From Paramacrobiotus metropolitanus (lineage: Eukaryota > Tardigrada > Eutardigrada > Parachela > Macrobiotidae), in the NCBI RefSeq assembly GCF_019649055.1, contig NW_026570232.1, positions 310,001-374,000 of the forward strand: DNA of 64,000 nucleotides, in the 5' to 3' direction. The notes under the pieces were generated by a model that was not told the DNA's origin, searched no databases, and worked only from the letters and a program-made list of their open reading frames with translations. The position numbers were made by a program, and so were the translations under genes. This document shows, piece by piece, positions 1 through 11,150 of this stretch (the stretch's first letter is position 1; each line of letters begins with the position of its first letter).

Positions 1-1560
1 ACAAACAATACTTAATTATTTGAGGTTTTTGTTATAAAGCTTGCAAAATATGCGCAATGCAGCATAATGTCCACCTTGAACAACAGCGGGTTTATCAAAG
101 CATTTTTATCCTTCGGATTCCACTCAGGGAGATCCTGTAAACTGCGGCGAAGTTTGTCCATTTGCTTCATCTTTTCCAGAGCCTAAAATGTGTTCGGTTT
201 ACAGTATATAAATGCGGATCCGGCTGATTATACCCCGCCCACGTCAAAAACGCATAACCTCATAATTTCTTCTTACTAATTAACCAGAGCATGCATTTCA
301 CTTGCTATCTGTTATGTAAAAAGGTCAACTAGCTCTTGAATCAACAGACCTGTGGATACAGGTTTCTGGCAGCCAACAGAACAGCTTCGTCAAGAAGGGA
401 ACGGATGTCTTGTTCCAAGCGTCGAAACCGACTCAGTGCGCTATCAAGCAGTCAAAACAGTATTCTCGTTGTATTCAGATATTTCAGTGCGTTTACTGTA
501 CTTGATATTTTCAGAATCACAATATCTTATCACAAATTAATGAATATGATCTGGACATGGTACGCTAGCGGCCTTCTCTGCTGTCACCTTTTGGATGGAA
601 TATCATCGTCAGCGGGATCCAACGGAGGCACGAGGATCGGGGTTGCCGATGAGTGCCGTCCGCTTGGACTTCCCATGCCGGAACTGGCACTGCTTCGATT
701 ACCTACATCAGTACGTTTACGTCAGGTCAAATGTTGCAAATGCGAACACAGAATGACAAGGAATTCTTTACTTTTTGCAGAGTATCCAACACCTCGAATG
801 GAAGAAGCTGGTCGAAAATCCTGTAATTCAAAAAGGTCAAATTCATATATTATAAGATGTGCCAGTATGAGTTATAGAAGCAGAGATCATAGGTACGTAC
901 ATTACGACTTCCGGCGGACAGACGAGCGGTGCTGGTAGGGCGAGCAATAGTCCTGCCCTAAATGGGGATGTCAGCAAAATTTAAACAGGCAACAGCAGTC
1001 CACTTTTAAAGGATTTACCAAATTAAAAATGGTTGATATGGATAAACTGGATGGGTGGGCAATGGGCACACAATAAAAAAAGCGGTAACACAAAACGTAA
1101 TGCTTGTGACTTATTATTTCCGGCCAGTTTCCTCAGCTCAAATAAACATCATTGCTTATCAGCGCAGATACAGCCGTTATTAGTAGAAATGTGCTTAAGT
1201 ACAGCACTTATTTTTTTGACGAAAATCCTAGCAACACACCCAGTTATAAAAAAAGCAGCCTTGGTAAATACTTATTGCTCACCGTCTGAACTCCTAGACG
1301 AGACCCCGAAGCAGTCGCAGTTCTACTGGGCATTGCAGATCCACTTTTCCGTCGTTCACCATAGCTGCTCTGAATGGATCGTTGTAAAACGGCATCCTCC
1401 AACAAATCCTAAAATTAATGTTCTCCGCTTCTGCTCCCATGCTCAAAGCGGTAACTTGTGGATGTTTTACCTTTTCCGTGCTGAACAACGATGCGTCTTC
1501 GTAGCCTTCATAGAGATCGTCATAATCGTCCTGAACATTCAAGCTGCTCTTTGTAGACAT
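1..1560 (-). CDS. IFT88-like TPR protein, 5' exons (runs off left edge)
   Basis: Start ATG at 1560-1558 opens a protein beginning MSTKSSLN, followed by an acidic stretch DDYDDLYEGYED that resembles the N-terminus of intraflagellar transport protein 88. Further exons read about 702-588 (Ser/Gly/Pro linker, acceptor TAG before it, donor GTGACA after), about 435-350 (LEQDIRSLLDEAVLLAARN, donor GTCTGT) and 182-1 (ALEKMKQMDKLRRSLQ then INPLLFKVDIMLHCAYFA). The last two segments match in order the pre-TPR helix and first TPR of IFT88, which is a core component of the ciliary IFT-B complex. The gene continues beyond position 1, so most of the TPR array is not visible. Exon 1's donor was not fixed; it lies somewhere below about 1400. 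Identification rests on remembered family pattern, not alignment, so another TPR protein is possible. Confidence 0.5.
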
Positions 1561-2468
1561 CGCTGAGTTGTGCAAAATACTGTTTGTTGTATTGAGTGAA
1601 TTTCGCGAACGTTTATACGGAACCGTTACTTTTTCAGTCGCCAGAAATTTTAATCCGTGAACACTGTATCATATCATTACCACGATTATCATGAGCAATT
1701 AAAACACGATGGAAGTGTGTTGTAACGAGTTTTTCAGCTCGCTCGGAACTCAATCGACAACAAGGACTTTACTGGAGCTTTTAATGTTTCCGTACAGAGC
1801 TCCGTGTTCACATCGCAACCGGGGGCATGGAAGAATCGCTCAATACCAATTCTCACTTGCACTACCTAGGTGCAGCCTTCCAGCACAGGATGAACACATC
1901 CTGTAGTGCAGCTAAACGGGAACTGCTTATACGCTTACCCTGCGGGCTGCACCTGTACGTAATAGCAGTACCACAAGTAAGTATTCATGTCCATATCACA
2001 TCATATACACTTGATAACACAGGCTTGATTTTGTTTCTGTGACTTCTGAGTTGACAGCACTGGAATTTTCAAAATGGTTTATTTTTGCAAGCTATATGTT
2101 TCTATCAACCCACTACGTCAAGTAACCTTTTGAACGAAGAAGTTAACAATTTTAGACTCGTAACCTTTTGAACGAAGAAGTTAACAATTTTAGACTAACT
2201 TTTTTAACGTCAACCAATTTATAAATTGAGCAAACCACTGCAGCGATGTTTTAGATTCAGCGTTGTTTTGTTTTAGACTAACTTTTTTAACGTCGTCGTC
2301 AACCAATTTATAAATTGAGCAAACCACTGCAGCGATGTTTTAGATTCAACATTCAACAATAATGTCACAGTAAAAGAGAAAAACCGTATCACAAATTCGG
2401 AGAAGAAAGCGTAAAAAATCAAAGTAACAAAATAAAACATACCAACAAACTTCCTCAGTCCACCTCAC
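1561..2468. other. Intergenic spacer between divergent/convergent gene ends
   Basis: No coding region or RNA gene is recognisable. The stretch separates the 5' end of the IFT88-like gene from the 3' end of Twinkle, so it should hold the IFT88-like promoter and the Twinkle 3' UTR, but no clear signal was found. It holds the nested tandem duplication listed separately. Confidence 0.6.
2122..2352. repeat. Nested tandem duplication (38-bp and about 81-bp units)
   Basis: A 38-bp unit starting GTAACCTTTTGAACGAAGAA occurs at 2122 and again at 2160. It is followed by an about 81-bp unit starting TTTTAGACTAACTTTTTTAA at about 2190 and again at about 2271; the second copy has an extra GTCGTC. The copies are nearly identical, so the duplications are recent. 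Confidence 0.9.
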
Positions 2469-5400
2469 TCAAGTTTTGCCTACGGCAGAAAGGCTTTCAA
2501 TGGTTTGGTCAGCGGATTCTGCTGCCGCAGGATTTTGTTCGTGTTTCCTTGTTGGCCAATGCGGGTTTGATTTTTCCTTTTTCACAAAACTTTGGCTTTC
2601 TTTGTCAAAGTATAACGGCATCACTCCCAGTTCCCCGTCGAATCGATTTTTAACTACCTCAATATACCGACGGCCTTGAAGCATCCCAGTCTTTCCACGG
2701 TTATTCTGCAGGATGAGGACGTTGTCGGCTTCCTGGCTAGCCTTAACTCCACCATAAATGGACTGAGCAGTCAGCTGAGCTTCTTCTAGTTCCTACAGTT
2801 AAAAATTTATTTTTTGAAGCTTCATGCGCTAAATTCTATGCCATTTAACCAATTTTGATCGCAATAATTTAAACTAACTTTTCTGGGGTGGACCACCACG
2901 GTGACATGACAGTCGTGCTCCGATGCAAACCTTCGAAAGCCCTCAATCAACCGATCCTGGTGTACAATCCGATCATTAAGGGAACGGAAATTGGAGGAGC
3001 CCATCATAAACTGTAGATTGTCCACGACGATATGTTCGATATCATGCAGGTATACCGCATGTTTCATTGCCTACATTAGGTTACGACGGTAAAGTTTTAA
3101 GGAAACAGTCATGCAACTTTGTAACATGCATGACGCAACAAACCTCTATGACATTTTCCATGCTTTGTTGTCCATAAAATACCAAAAAGTATAACGGAAG
3201 CAATTCAAAACGATCCGCCCACATATCGAATTCTCCTACGTTCTTTTGCAACGAGATTCTGTGGAATAAAGAAGTTTAAGTTAGCTTATAAAATTAGCTA
3301 TTACAGCGTAAGGAAAATTTTCAGCTACAGAACGGGGTAGTTTGTACTACCGACAACCCAGTGCACCAGGAACCAACCTGCTGAATTGGTTGAGCATGGT
3401 TTTAGCGAGCCGAGCGTTTTTGATTTCAAAACTTCCCCACAATGTACGAAGCTACAACACAACAGCAAATACCAGGTTTCGTATGTGCAAAACCGATGAC
3501 AAGAAAACTTACGCCCTGCGAACACAAATCAAGCGAATATTCGCTCAGGAAAGTCGTCTTCCCGGCGCCGGTTGGCCCGGTGAACACGGTCATTTCACCT
3601 TTACGATGGCCTTTCAGGATGCGGGTCAACAATGGAAAGCGTTCCCACTACAAAACGTCCAAGTTAAAGCTACACAATTGGAGTTGCGGATACAAAAAAA
3701 AGAATTTTACGTGTTCAGATAAAAACTGTTGTTAGATAATCCTAAAAAAACTATTTTAAAAATCCCAAACCGTTTGTAACAGCCACCTAAACCAAGCAAA
3801 TACGGCAGCTTGATTTGGGACGACTCGACTTACTTTTACGCCACAGGATTCCTCGATATTATGGAGCTCATTATATACTTCTTGGCGAAAGCTTCCAAAG
3901 GTAACAATGGATTTATGCGTAACAGGCTGGGCTTTTTGAATAACAGACGACAAGTTGCCACCCGTATTGAAAACAGTCAATGGGCAACTTTGGACAATTT
4001 CTGGCCTAAGTAAAGAAGCAGACCATGAATCAACCACTATATATTTGCTTACTATGCTGTAACAGCACAGCATTGCTGTTCAAACTTCACTGACGAGACC
4101 AAAAAACAGCGACTTTCAATCAACTTCCGCGCGAAAATCTTGGTGCTTTGCCACGCACGGTTTCCTCCTCCATTCAGCCATAAAACGATTTTTTCAAATT
4201 GTTCCATCATCGGCAGGCTCTAGAAACCAACATTTTCACCATAAATGAATTGTTTAGTTTTAACTGTGGAAGACAGCTCTTTAAAAGGTATGTACATACT
4301 TCCACAGGTAAAACCGAGATTCCTTTGGGCAGAGATATCACAGGCTTTTTCAAGGCTTGATATATAATCATAGAGTCGAAATCATCAGAACACACAATCA
4401 CTTCCTTGGCATCAGCAGAAATTAAGTCCCATCCAAAAAGCCCAAGAGTGTGTCCAGTCTCTCTGAAATTTCGTTGAAATTCAGATAACTCATGCTTGGA
4501 TAGGTTTTTATGTGCGACTGTTTTTTCTTATCTTAAAAAATACGAAATCGTGTTCCGATTTTATTCCAAGCTGTTAATCGACAATTATTTTTCAAACTAT
4601 AGGAAGAGATTTTTGTTTACACACAGTGCAGACAAAACGTCAAAACCACATAAAAGGGTAAAAAACCTTTAGCCTCTACGAACTTTGGGAAATGCTGCTC
4701 CGTTATGGCTGTTTTGTCATTAAGTTGCCGCACAATCAGCTTCCTGAAACCACAAGGCTTCCTCTTGTCGATGTGGTAACGCGGAATAAAGAGGTCCATT
4801 TTATTGGCATAAACTCGGATTCCGAATTTATCAAATGTTTTCTTCTGCAGCCCCTGTGAATATTGCCATTCAGTCATTATTACTGTGCGACTGCGCTCTT
4901 TTATTATTCACACTAAGTCACATAACACTCATTTTAAAAGACAAAAGTAACAATTTATTCAATTACAAAGAAAAAACCTGTTGCTATCTGAAGCACGAAA
5001 GAAACAACACACAGCTTTAGTGTTCACGACGCGATCACTGATGCAGCCCACCTGTATTTCGTGTACCGATAACAAACTTGCAAACTCTTCGTCGGTAAGG
5101 CTGGATGTTCGTCCAGTGAGTGCGATTTCTTCTTTTGCGTGTAAATATCCGTCCTTAATTTCTGCAGCGTGGGGTTCTGTTTTCTTCCTAAAATACAAGT
5201 TAACAGGTGCTTCCTAAATTCGGAAATTAGCGCATGGGAAAATGCTTCAAAAATTCGATGCATTTCAGAAGATACCAAAACGATCAGCTCAATTTTGGCA
5301 GCAGCCAGGCTCGACGTACCTCTTGGTGGACTCCTCCTTTTCGACATCTTCGTTCTTCTTGGCTGCATGGACTGTTCGCTCGAACTTCGGCCAATTCGCC

Positions 5401-5613
5401 GACCACAAACACTGCGCACACACCACTCCTCCCGTTGTGTTAGCATTATACAATTTGAATTGGCTGGCGTTCGGCAACTTTTGTTTCATTCAGTCGCAAG
5501 CGTGAATCCACGTAATCAATTTTCTGGTGGCTGAGAAAGTCCTTGATTCGACTGGTGCTAACTGTGACCGCGTCCTGAACTTCGCGGCTGATATCATGAT
5601 AATATGTGCGTTT
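2469..5613 (-). CDS. TWNK: Twinkle mitochondrial DNA helicase, 11 exons, 5' exon not found
   Basis: Replicative hexameric helicase of the mitochondrial nucleoid (phage T7 gp4 type). Exons by splice signal and phase: 5613-5320, 5187-5052, 4853-4667, 4460-4300, 4219-4095, 4005-3834, 3647-3513, 3451-3378, 3258-3144, 3070-2879, 2792-2469 (stop TGA). Introns are 73-206 bp with GT-AG ends, and all phases agree. Visible in order: primase-like N-terminal region; toprim-like CSDDFDS; linker ending in [18 protein letters not shown]; Walker [39 protein letters not shown]; Walker B-like [22 protein letters not shown]; and the C-terminal KNRFDGELG with the arginine of the finger region. The exon with the start codon and mitochondrial targeting peptide was not found upstream of 5613. 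Exon 5613-5320 reads in one frame to about 5490 and in another from about 5470, an apparent single-base shift. Family identity is near certain. Confidence 0.93.
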
Positions 5614-5879
5614 CTGTAAAGACCAGGGTTGTGGAAAGTTCAGAAAGTAAAATTAAATCCAGGCAGAGGCCGAGGAATTGTGGAGTCTTCGTAAAAAATT
5701 AAAAGCATTGGTAACTTCAAACGCATAGTCTCATCGTTCCGGTCAGTCAAGGTTTTCCTGGACAATGCAGCTGTTTATAATATCACTCGGATAGCGAACA
5801 CATTGAAAAAAGATTTTGGAATTACGTCGTTTGCAGCAGAATGAAATATTGTGGACTAAACGTTCGGCAGTTTTTAAAA

Positions 5880-5945
5880 GTTTCCTTCAGTCGCAAGCGG
5901 CAATCCACGACAAAAAATTATTTTGACTGGAACTGTGAAGCAAAT
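5880..5945 (-). pseudogene. Diverged partial copy of the first seen Twinkle exon
   Basis: The phrase around 5887-5908 (CAGTCGCAAGCGGCAATCCA) closely matches the Twinkle exon at about 5490-5511 (CAGTCGCAAGCGTGAATCCA). On the minus strand it reads VVDCRLRLKET where Twinkle reads [11 protein letters not shown]. It has no flanking open frame and looks like a duplicated exon fragment. Confidence 0.55.
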
Positions 5946-6034
5946 TGCTTCAAGCAATATGCGGCCGCCGCCCAAGCGGTTATCTGTGCAACACAACCTT
6001 TTGCGGTAGTTTTTTTGTTATGTTGAACCATCCC

Positions 6035-6120
6035 TATAGTTTTATGTTATAAGATGCCACGATTTGTCGCCAAGTAAATTGATCCATTGCAGAAATATTT
6101 TTCGCGGAATCGAATTGTAA
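6035..6120 (+). pseudogene. Decayed duplicate of eIF5 exon 1 and its donor
   Basis: The stretch ending ATAAGATGCCACGATTTGTC GCCAAG matches the end of eIF5 exon 1 (6510-6550), and the match continues into the intron (TAAATTGAT, AAATATTTTTCGC, CAATTGTAA-like phrases). The donor is damaged: the copy reads GCCAAG followed directly by TAAATT where the gene has GTAAATT. The upstream start codon is not conserved, so this is a dead copy 440 bp upstream of the live exon. Confidence 0.7.
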
Positions 6121-6478
6121 AATTTGGCATCAGCGTTAACGGTAATCGTTCGAGTCGTCAGAAATTCCGGTCAGTCAAGGTTTATGCCTGGCCACAAGTG
6201 CTACCCTGTTGTCCAATATCACTCGGATCGCGACAACACCATTGCCAAACAGGCCCCTTCAATTACCGTCGCCACATTGGAAGGACTGGCCTTCAATCAG
6301 AAAGGCTTAACCAACCAAGAAGGTCCGAGCTTCGGGCAGAGTCCCAGGTGATCACCGCGAAGCGGCGTCAACACGGACCGGGTCGTGAATGTCAGTAATT
6401 CACGCCAGAGAAGGAAGAGCCACTGCATTCCCATTGCACTTTTTCCATCAATAACGTAACATCAAGACAGCTGCGAAA

Positions 6479-8251
6479 ATGACGCTCAACATCGACAGAA
6501 GCAATCCCGATCAGTTTTATCGTTACAAGATGCCACGACTTGTCGCCAAGGTAAATTGATTGAATTTCTAAATATTTTTCGCTTATGCAATTGTAAACAT
6601 TATGGACTATCGAGCGCTTATAGGTATCGTTCAAGTCCTGATTAAATTTGGATTGGTTAATGGCTTTTGGTTAAAATATTAAAATCGCAAAAATGAGAAA
6701 TGAAAGCAAAAAAACTTTGAAATATGTAATCGTTAAATCAAGTTATGGTTTGCCATAGGTGGAAGGATCTGGCAATGGAATTAAAACCGTCGTTGCCAAC
6801 ATAACGGAGATCGCGAAATCCTTGGACAGACCACCAGCCTGTGAGTACCGGAAATATGGTTGTTTTACGATTACCTTGATAGGGAACATTGTCACCACCG
6901 GGAAAACTGCGATTAATTGTCTTCTTGAGATCATTGGGTCACCGTTCGTTGTAGATCCGTTGAAATACTTCGGCTATGAATTGGGCGCCCAGACAATGAT
7001 TGACTCGAAGAACGATCGTTACATCGTCAATGGAGCACATGAGGCACCACGCCTACAAGAAATGCTTGATGGGTTTATCAAGAAATTCGTCTTGTGTCAG
7101 AGCTGCAATAATCCCGAGACAGTCTTGGTATGACACACTGATAAATAAAGATTTTATATTAGAATGAACCTAATCCTTTGGCTTTGTAGCAAGTGTATCC
7201 AAAGAAGAACACGATCAAACAGAACTGCGCGGCTTGCGGCTACAGTTGTATGGTGGACATGAAACATAAACTGACAACCTACATCCTTAAAAATCCACCG
7301 GCGGAAGTTGGAGAATATGGAGAATCGAAGGGAAAAGGGAAAGGCAAGGTCAGAGGCCGCAAAAGTAGCGGTAAAGAGGATGAAAAGAACGGCGGCAGCA
7401 AGACAAATGGTGCCGGTGACAAGGCAGCACCCGGCTCGCCCACGACCGAAACTGAAAACCCCTTCGACGCTCCACCTCCAGTCGATGCCGTGGATGGCGA
7501 AGAGTTTGATGATGACTGGGGTGAGGAAGACACCGAACAAGCCCGTAAAGAGCGCGATAGAGAGCTGACCAACGGAATCAAGAATCTGGCTTACGTCCTT
7601 AACCGACAGCACCTGCCACGATGCTCTATAGGGAAATGGTGCGTGATTGCCGTCGTTGTTTACTTTGTCTTTTCCATCGTTATTGCCGCGGACGCCTTCA
7701 CGTTTCCGGAACGGTTTGAAGTAATTGAAATTGGATTTGCTGCTTCTTATGCTGTGGCGGCAACCACGGAATGGCTTACTTTCCACAATATGACCGGCAC
7801 GGAGCGGCAAGTTGCTAACGGATGTATCGCCCTGGCATCAACTCTGTTTGTCTATATTCTCCGCGTTTCTTTGATGTATGCCGTATCTCCTTCTATACCT
7901 TTCAAAATAATCAACCATACCAGCCACCACATTTCGGTGATTATAACGGCCAAAGTTGGGAAAAACATGGTTGGGCGGGCTGGCACGGATGAATATTTAA
8001 CCTTTATTCTTCGACCCGGAAAAAAATTGCCGACAAATATAGAATCAGTTTCCTGCCGCTTAGTTATCTCACAAATCAATATTTTGAAAAGAGAAAACTA
8101 TTTTGATGAACACAACGTGCTGGAAACGGTAACACGCGACGTTTACTTTATCCCGTTCGAGGAAGTTGTCATCGAAGCGGTTGTCGAGGGGGTCAAATGC
8201 GGGTCGGAATTGATTCGCTGGAAGACTGTGATTCCTGTTCCTGTACCCTAA
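6479..8251 (+). CDS. eIF5 N-terminal half fused to an unrelated membrane-like C-terminal half
   Basis: Exons 6479-6550, 6759-6840, 6955-7127, 7190-8251 join in phase to 462 codons. Residues 1 to about 205 are eukaryotic initiation factor 5, the GTPase activator of eIF2 in the 43S complex. Visible are [20 protein letters not shown] with the catalytic Arg15, [11 protein letters not shown], the four-cysteine zinc finger (CQSC ... CAACG), and the acidic [11 protein letters not shown]. The second intron (6841-6954, GTGAGT...TAG) is 114 bp without stops and reads through as 38 extra residues if retained. From about residue 215 the protein no longer resembles eIF5: the C-terminal W2/HEAT domain that binds eIF2-beta and eIF2B is absent. 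It is replaced by about 240 residues with two or three hydrophobic segments ([39 protein letters not shown]) and a beta-rich tail. The tail has a partial copy at 17.66 kb. No splice or stop separates the halves. Confidence 0.8.
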
Positions 8252-8295
8252 GTTAACGACGGCGTTAAGAATTCGGCATCATTTTTTAACGTTTC

Positions 8296-8301
8296 AATAA
8301 A
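8296..8301 (+). promoter_or_regulatory. Poly(A) signal of the eIF5-fusion gene
   Basis: AATAAA lies 44 bp after the stop codon at 8251, in an A/T-rich context, so it is well placed as the cleavage signal. Confidence 0.7.
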
Positions 8302-8469
8302 AACGCTTTCTGTTCAACGTTTAAACATTTCTTGTATTTTCATTACGCTCACCGTTGCTGAAGGCCAGCGCTCTTTTACAGCGATTTTTATTTTAGAGAA
8401 ACTTCGTCGCGCCGTAGTTAAGAAACATTAAAGTTAATTTAACAAGAAACGGCGGTCCCAAGTATTCGT

Positions 8470-8866
8470 ACACTGTCGTTAGAGCAAGTATAAAACAACT
8501 GGGAGAAATAAGAATACCTTTCCTGGCTTTCCACAATCAAATGCATCGTGCTTGGGTTCTTCCATCCAGATATTGTGCAAAGTATCATGAAATGTTGTCG
8601 ATATCTCCATTATAGGGATTAATGAACCACAACGGTAGCATAAGCGATGTCTTTTGGTCTTCGTAAGTAAACAAAGTACACGTGCGTTGCCTAGACAAAA
8701 AAACCCAGTCACTTTGGTAGAATGATGCCGCCAACATTCGAAAACCACTAGAACACCGCCCAATGGCAGTCCATCATCAGTAGCCACACGCTTAGCCATT
8801 ATTTCCACGGATTCCTGGTCTTCCTTCAGAATCTGTTAAAAAGCAACGAGATATTAATGGGATGGA
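8470..8866 (-). CDS. Unrecognised gene fragment, two putative exons
   Basis: On the minus strand an acceptor (TTTTTAACAG) precedes a reading of ILKEDQESVEIMAKRVATDD followed by GLPLG and a possible donor GTGTTC at about 8757. A second open piece reads RLCYRCGSLIPIMEISTTFH and then DTLHNIWMEEPKHDAFDCGK, ending near a GTATTC donor at about 8517. CxxC spacing in the second piece hints at a zinc site. I do not recognise the family. The gene would have to start in the repeat-rich region above 8.87 kb, so it may be a broken copy. Confidence 0.3.
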
Positions 8867-8877
8867 TAACTGATCAA

Positions 8878-8900
8878 GCGGGCGAGCGAAGCGAGCCCGC
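8878..8900. repeat. GC-rich palindrome of a dispersed repeat
   Basis: GCGGGCGAGCGAAGCGAGCC CGC is a near-perfect palindrome. Its reverse complement recurs at 47157-47179 with matching flanks, so both mark ends of the same dispersed repeat family. Confidence 0.7.
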
Positions 8901-8989
8901 GTTTCTAATTCAAGACATATTGAGGGTTCTATGAGACGGGGAGAACCCACAAATTTGGGTCGCCACAAATTTTCATGGTGATTCCTATA

Positions 8990-9640
8990 CAATTCGATTT
9001 GCTGAGTCGAACTGAAGTACTCGAGGACCTCGAACCAGGGTCCCCGGGGTCGCCACCACGATATGTACCCTATTTGTACAGTTTGATGTGCTGAGTCGAA
9101 CTGAAGTACTTGGGGACCTCGAACCCGGGTCCCCGGGGTCGCCACCACGATATGTACCCTATATGTACAGTTTGATGTGCTGAGTTGATCTGCTGCTTAT
9201 GTCTTATCTGATTATATTCTGCTTTGGTACTCAGCTTTGTACTAGCACTGTGATACTTATTAAAGGTCTTATCATCAGTCGATCTAAAGTACTCGGGGAC
9301 CTCGAACCCGGGTCCCCGAGGTCGCCACCACGTCTTGGACTGTATATGCACAGTTTGACATGCTGAGTCGAACTGAAGTACTCGGGGATCTTGAACTCGG
9401 GTCCCCGAGGTCGCCACCACGTTTTGGACTGTATATGCACAGCTTGACATGCTGAGCCGAACTAAAGTACTCGGGGACCTCGAACCCGGGTCCCCGAGGT
9501 CGCTACCACGTTTTGGACTGTATATGCACAGCTTGACATGCTATGATGCTAAGCCAAACTGCAGTACTCGGAATCTCGAACCCAAGTCCCCGAGGTCGCC
9601 ACCGCAATATGCAATATATATGCACAATTTTAGAAGCTGA
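8990..9640. repeat. Tandem repeat of about 96 bp built around a hairpin
   Basis: About six copies (near 9005, 9100, 9285, 9365, 9460, 9555) share the order GAGTCGAACTGAAGTACTCG, then GGGACCTCGAACCCGGGTCC, then GAGGTCGCCACCACG and TGTATATGCACAG. One 80-100 bp unrelated insert sits between copies 2 and 3. Each unit carries an inverted repeat, CTCGGGGACC pairing with GGTCCCCGAG across a 9-nt loop. Open frames across it only reflect the repeat period. Confidence 0.85.
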
Positions 9641-9792
9641 ATCGAACAAAGTTCCACATTATATATTTTAAATGCTCACTGGTTAGTTAAACTGAGGTAC
9701 TGTACGGTCCAGCATCCTGCAACTCGGAAAAATTTTAAACGGTGCAGTCACATATATGTTGCACGATGCTGATTACAATCGCGTTCAAGCCT

Positions 9793-10527
9793 ACCAGTTA
9801 AGTTAAAAACAGCGCATATTGGCCAAAATATGCGACTTATACCACCTAGCAGTATAAAATCTGTAATATCTGGATAAATTTTTTATTTACCGGTAAGTAT
9901 TACAAATTTTGTGTAATAATCATCCAAATCAAGTATGGGAAAACGTTCCATGACGTCTACGCGCGTACATCAAAGATGCCGCTCATCGCGCACCTGAGAT
10001 ACTGATCTTCTCTAATTCGGATCGCGGATATGCTGCATCGCATGGTTATCAGTTGGCAGATCATATCCGCGGATTCAGTGCGAGCTGAAGTGAAGACAGC
10101 AGCATCTTTTGAGCACTGAACTGCATAATATTGTTTATGGTTTGTAGAACCAGAAAAACTGCAATTCAAAAATTTCTAGACTTAAAAACTCATGAAAATA
10201 ATAGTAATCCGTCGGCGCTCTATGTTAATCGAAAATTAGAGCGAAAAATAATTACTTTTCTACAGCTAACATAGCTGCCGTACTGGCAGGCCACCGCTCA
10301 AGATCTGAGCGAAGATCGGTATCTCAGGTGTGCGATGGGCGGCATTTTTGATGTGCACGCGTACACGTCACGGAACGTTTTCCCATGCTTAGTTTGGACG
10401 ACTATTACACAAAATCAGTAATACTTACCCGAAAATTAAAAATTTTTTCAAATACTACAATTTTATCCAACTAAGTGATGTAAGTCGCTTATTTTGGTCA
10501 ATATGCGCTGTTTTGAATTTTACTGGT
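9793..10527. mobile_element. Foldback (long terminal inverted repeat) element, non-coding
   Basis: The left arm (9793 to about 10012) and right arm (about 10307 to 10527) are reverse complements over about 220 bp. Matched landmarks include ACCAGT/ACTGGT ends, AACAGCGCATATTG, TGCGACTTA, GGGAAAACGTTCC, and CATCAAAGATGCCGC against GCGGCATTTTTGATG. The roughly 295-bp centre has no ORF. No clear target duplication is visible. It fits a MITE or foldback transposon; the superfamily is not assignable from the ends. Confidence 0.8.
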
Positions 10528-10599
10528 TACATACATGATGATAATAATAATTATTATTACAGTATACTGCCGCTACATAGAGAGAGTTGAATATTATTA

Positions 10600-10760
10600 A
10601 GTAGCTGAACGCAGTCGGCTCTACTTTCACCTGCCTGTAGTACAGTCACTAGTACTGCACTACTCGTACTGTGCAGAATTTCGACAGTACGTACAGTCAG
10701 TACAGTACAGTCAGCAGACTCAGCACAGTCAATACGAATGTCAGTACAGTACTCGGAAAA
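10600..10760. repeat. GTACAGTCA-rich low-complexity tract
   Basis: Irregular repeats of GTACAGT/AGTACTG. A similar tract occurs in the element 1 leader at 29880-29945. Confidence 0.6.
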
Positions 10761-10904
10761 CTCGGCTTATTTTAGGATTTCAAAAACGTGAGACCATCTT
10801 GAAGCGTTGTCCCATACATAAAGAACAAAATAAACTTTCTCAAAATAAAAATTCTAAATATTTTAACATATCTATTAAAAAATTTTCTTAGCATCTATAA
10901 ATAT

Positions 10905-11150
10905 TTTTAAAAAGTTCTAAATATTTTTAAATAGTTCCAAATATTTCTAAATATTTATAGATCTTCAAAGATATTATTCTAGATATTTCTGAAAATTTAT
11001 AAGGATTTCTGAATATTTCTAATTTCTATTCTATATTTCTCAATATTTCTCAATATTTCTCAATATTTCTCAATATTTCTCAATATTTCTAAATATTTCT
11101 AAATATTTCTAGATATTTCTCAATATTTCTCAATATTTCTAAATATTTTT
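10905..11150. repeat. Tandem AT-rich 10-mers (AATATTTCTC / AATATTTCTA)
   Basis: About twenty copies with a 10-bp period, cleanest at 11035-11140. Confidence 0.9.

Larger units (their letters stand above)
5614..6478. other. Intergenic region with scrambled partial copies of flanking exons
   Basis: The divergent promoter region between Twinkle (-) and eIF5 (+). A phrase starting TCCGGTCAGTCAAGGTT occurs at about 5740 and again at about 6168, each followed by a related ATATCACTCGGAT phrase, so part of the spacer is an old duplication. No intact gene was found. Confidence 0.6.

Noticed and set aside
5188-5319. [19 protein letters not shown] as Twinkle coding in another frame
   Set aside because: A GTACGT donor at 5319 and TTTTAG acceptor before 5187 join the flanking exons in phase, so this is intron.
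6841-6954. 38 extra residues in eIF5 as a real insertion
   Set aside because: The stretch has a GTGAGT donor, a TAG acceptor and its removal restores the eIF5 consensus, so it is an intron that happens to be open.
7154-7810. 218-aa minus-strand ORF
   Set aside because: Antisense shadow of the eIF5-fusion exon 4.
8990-9640. tRNA or tRNA-derived SINE, because units contain CTCGAACCCGGGTCCCC and CCACCA-like ends
   Set aside because: No acceptor, D or anticodon arms fit around it, and the stem pairs outside the T-arm geometry.
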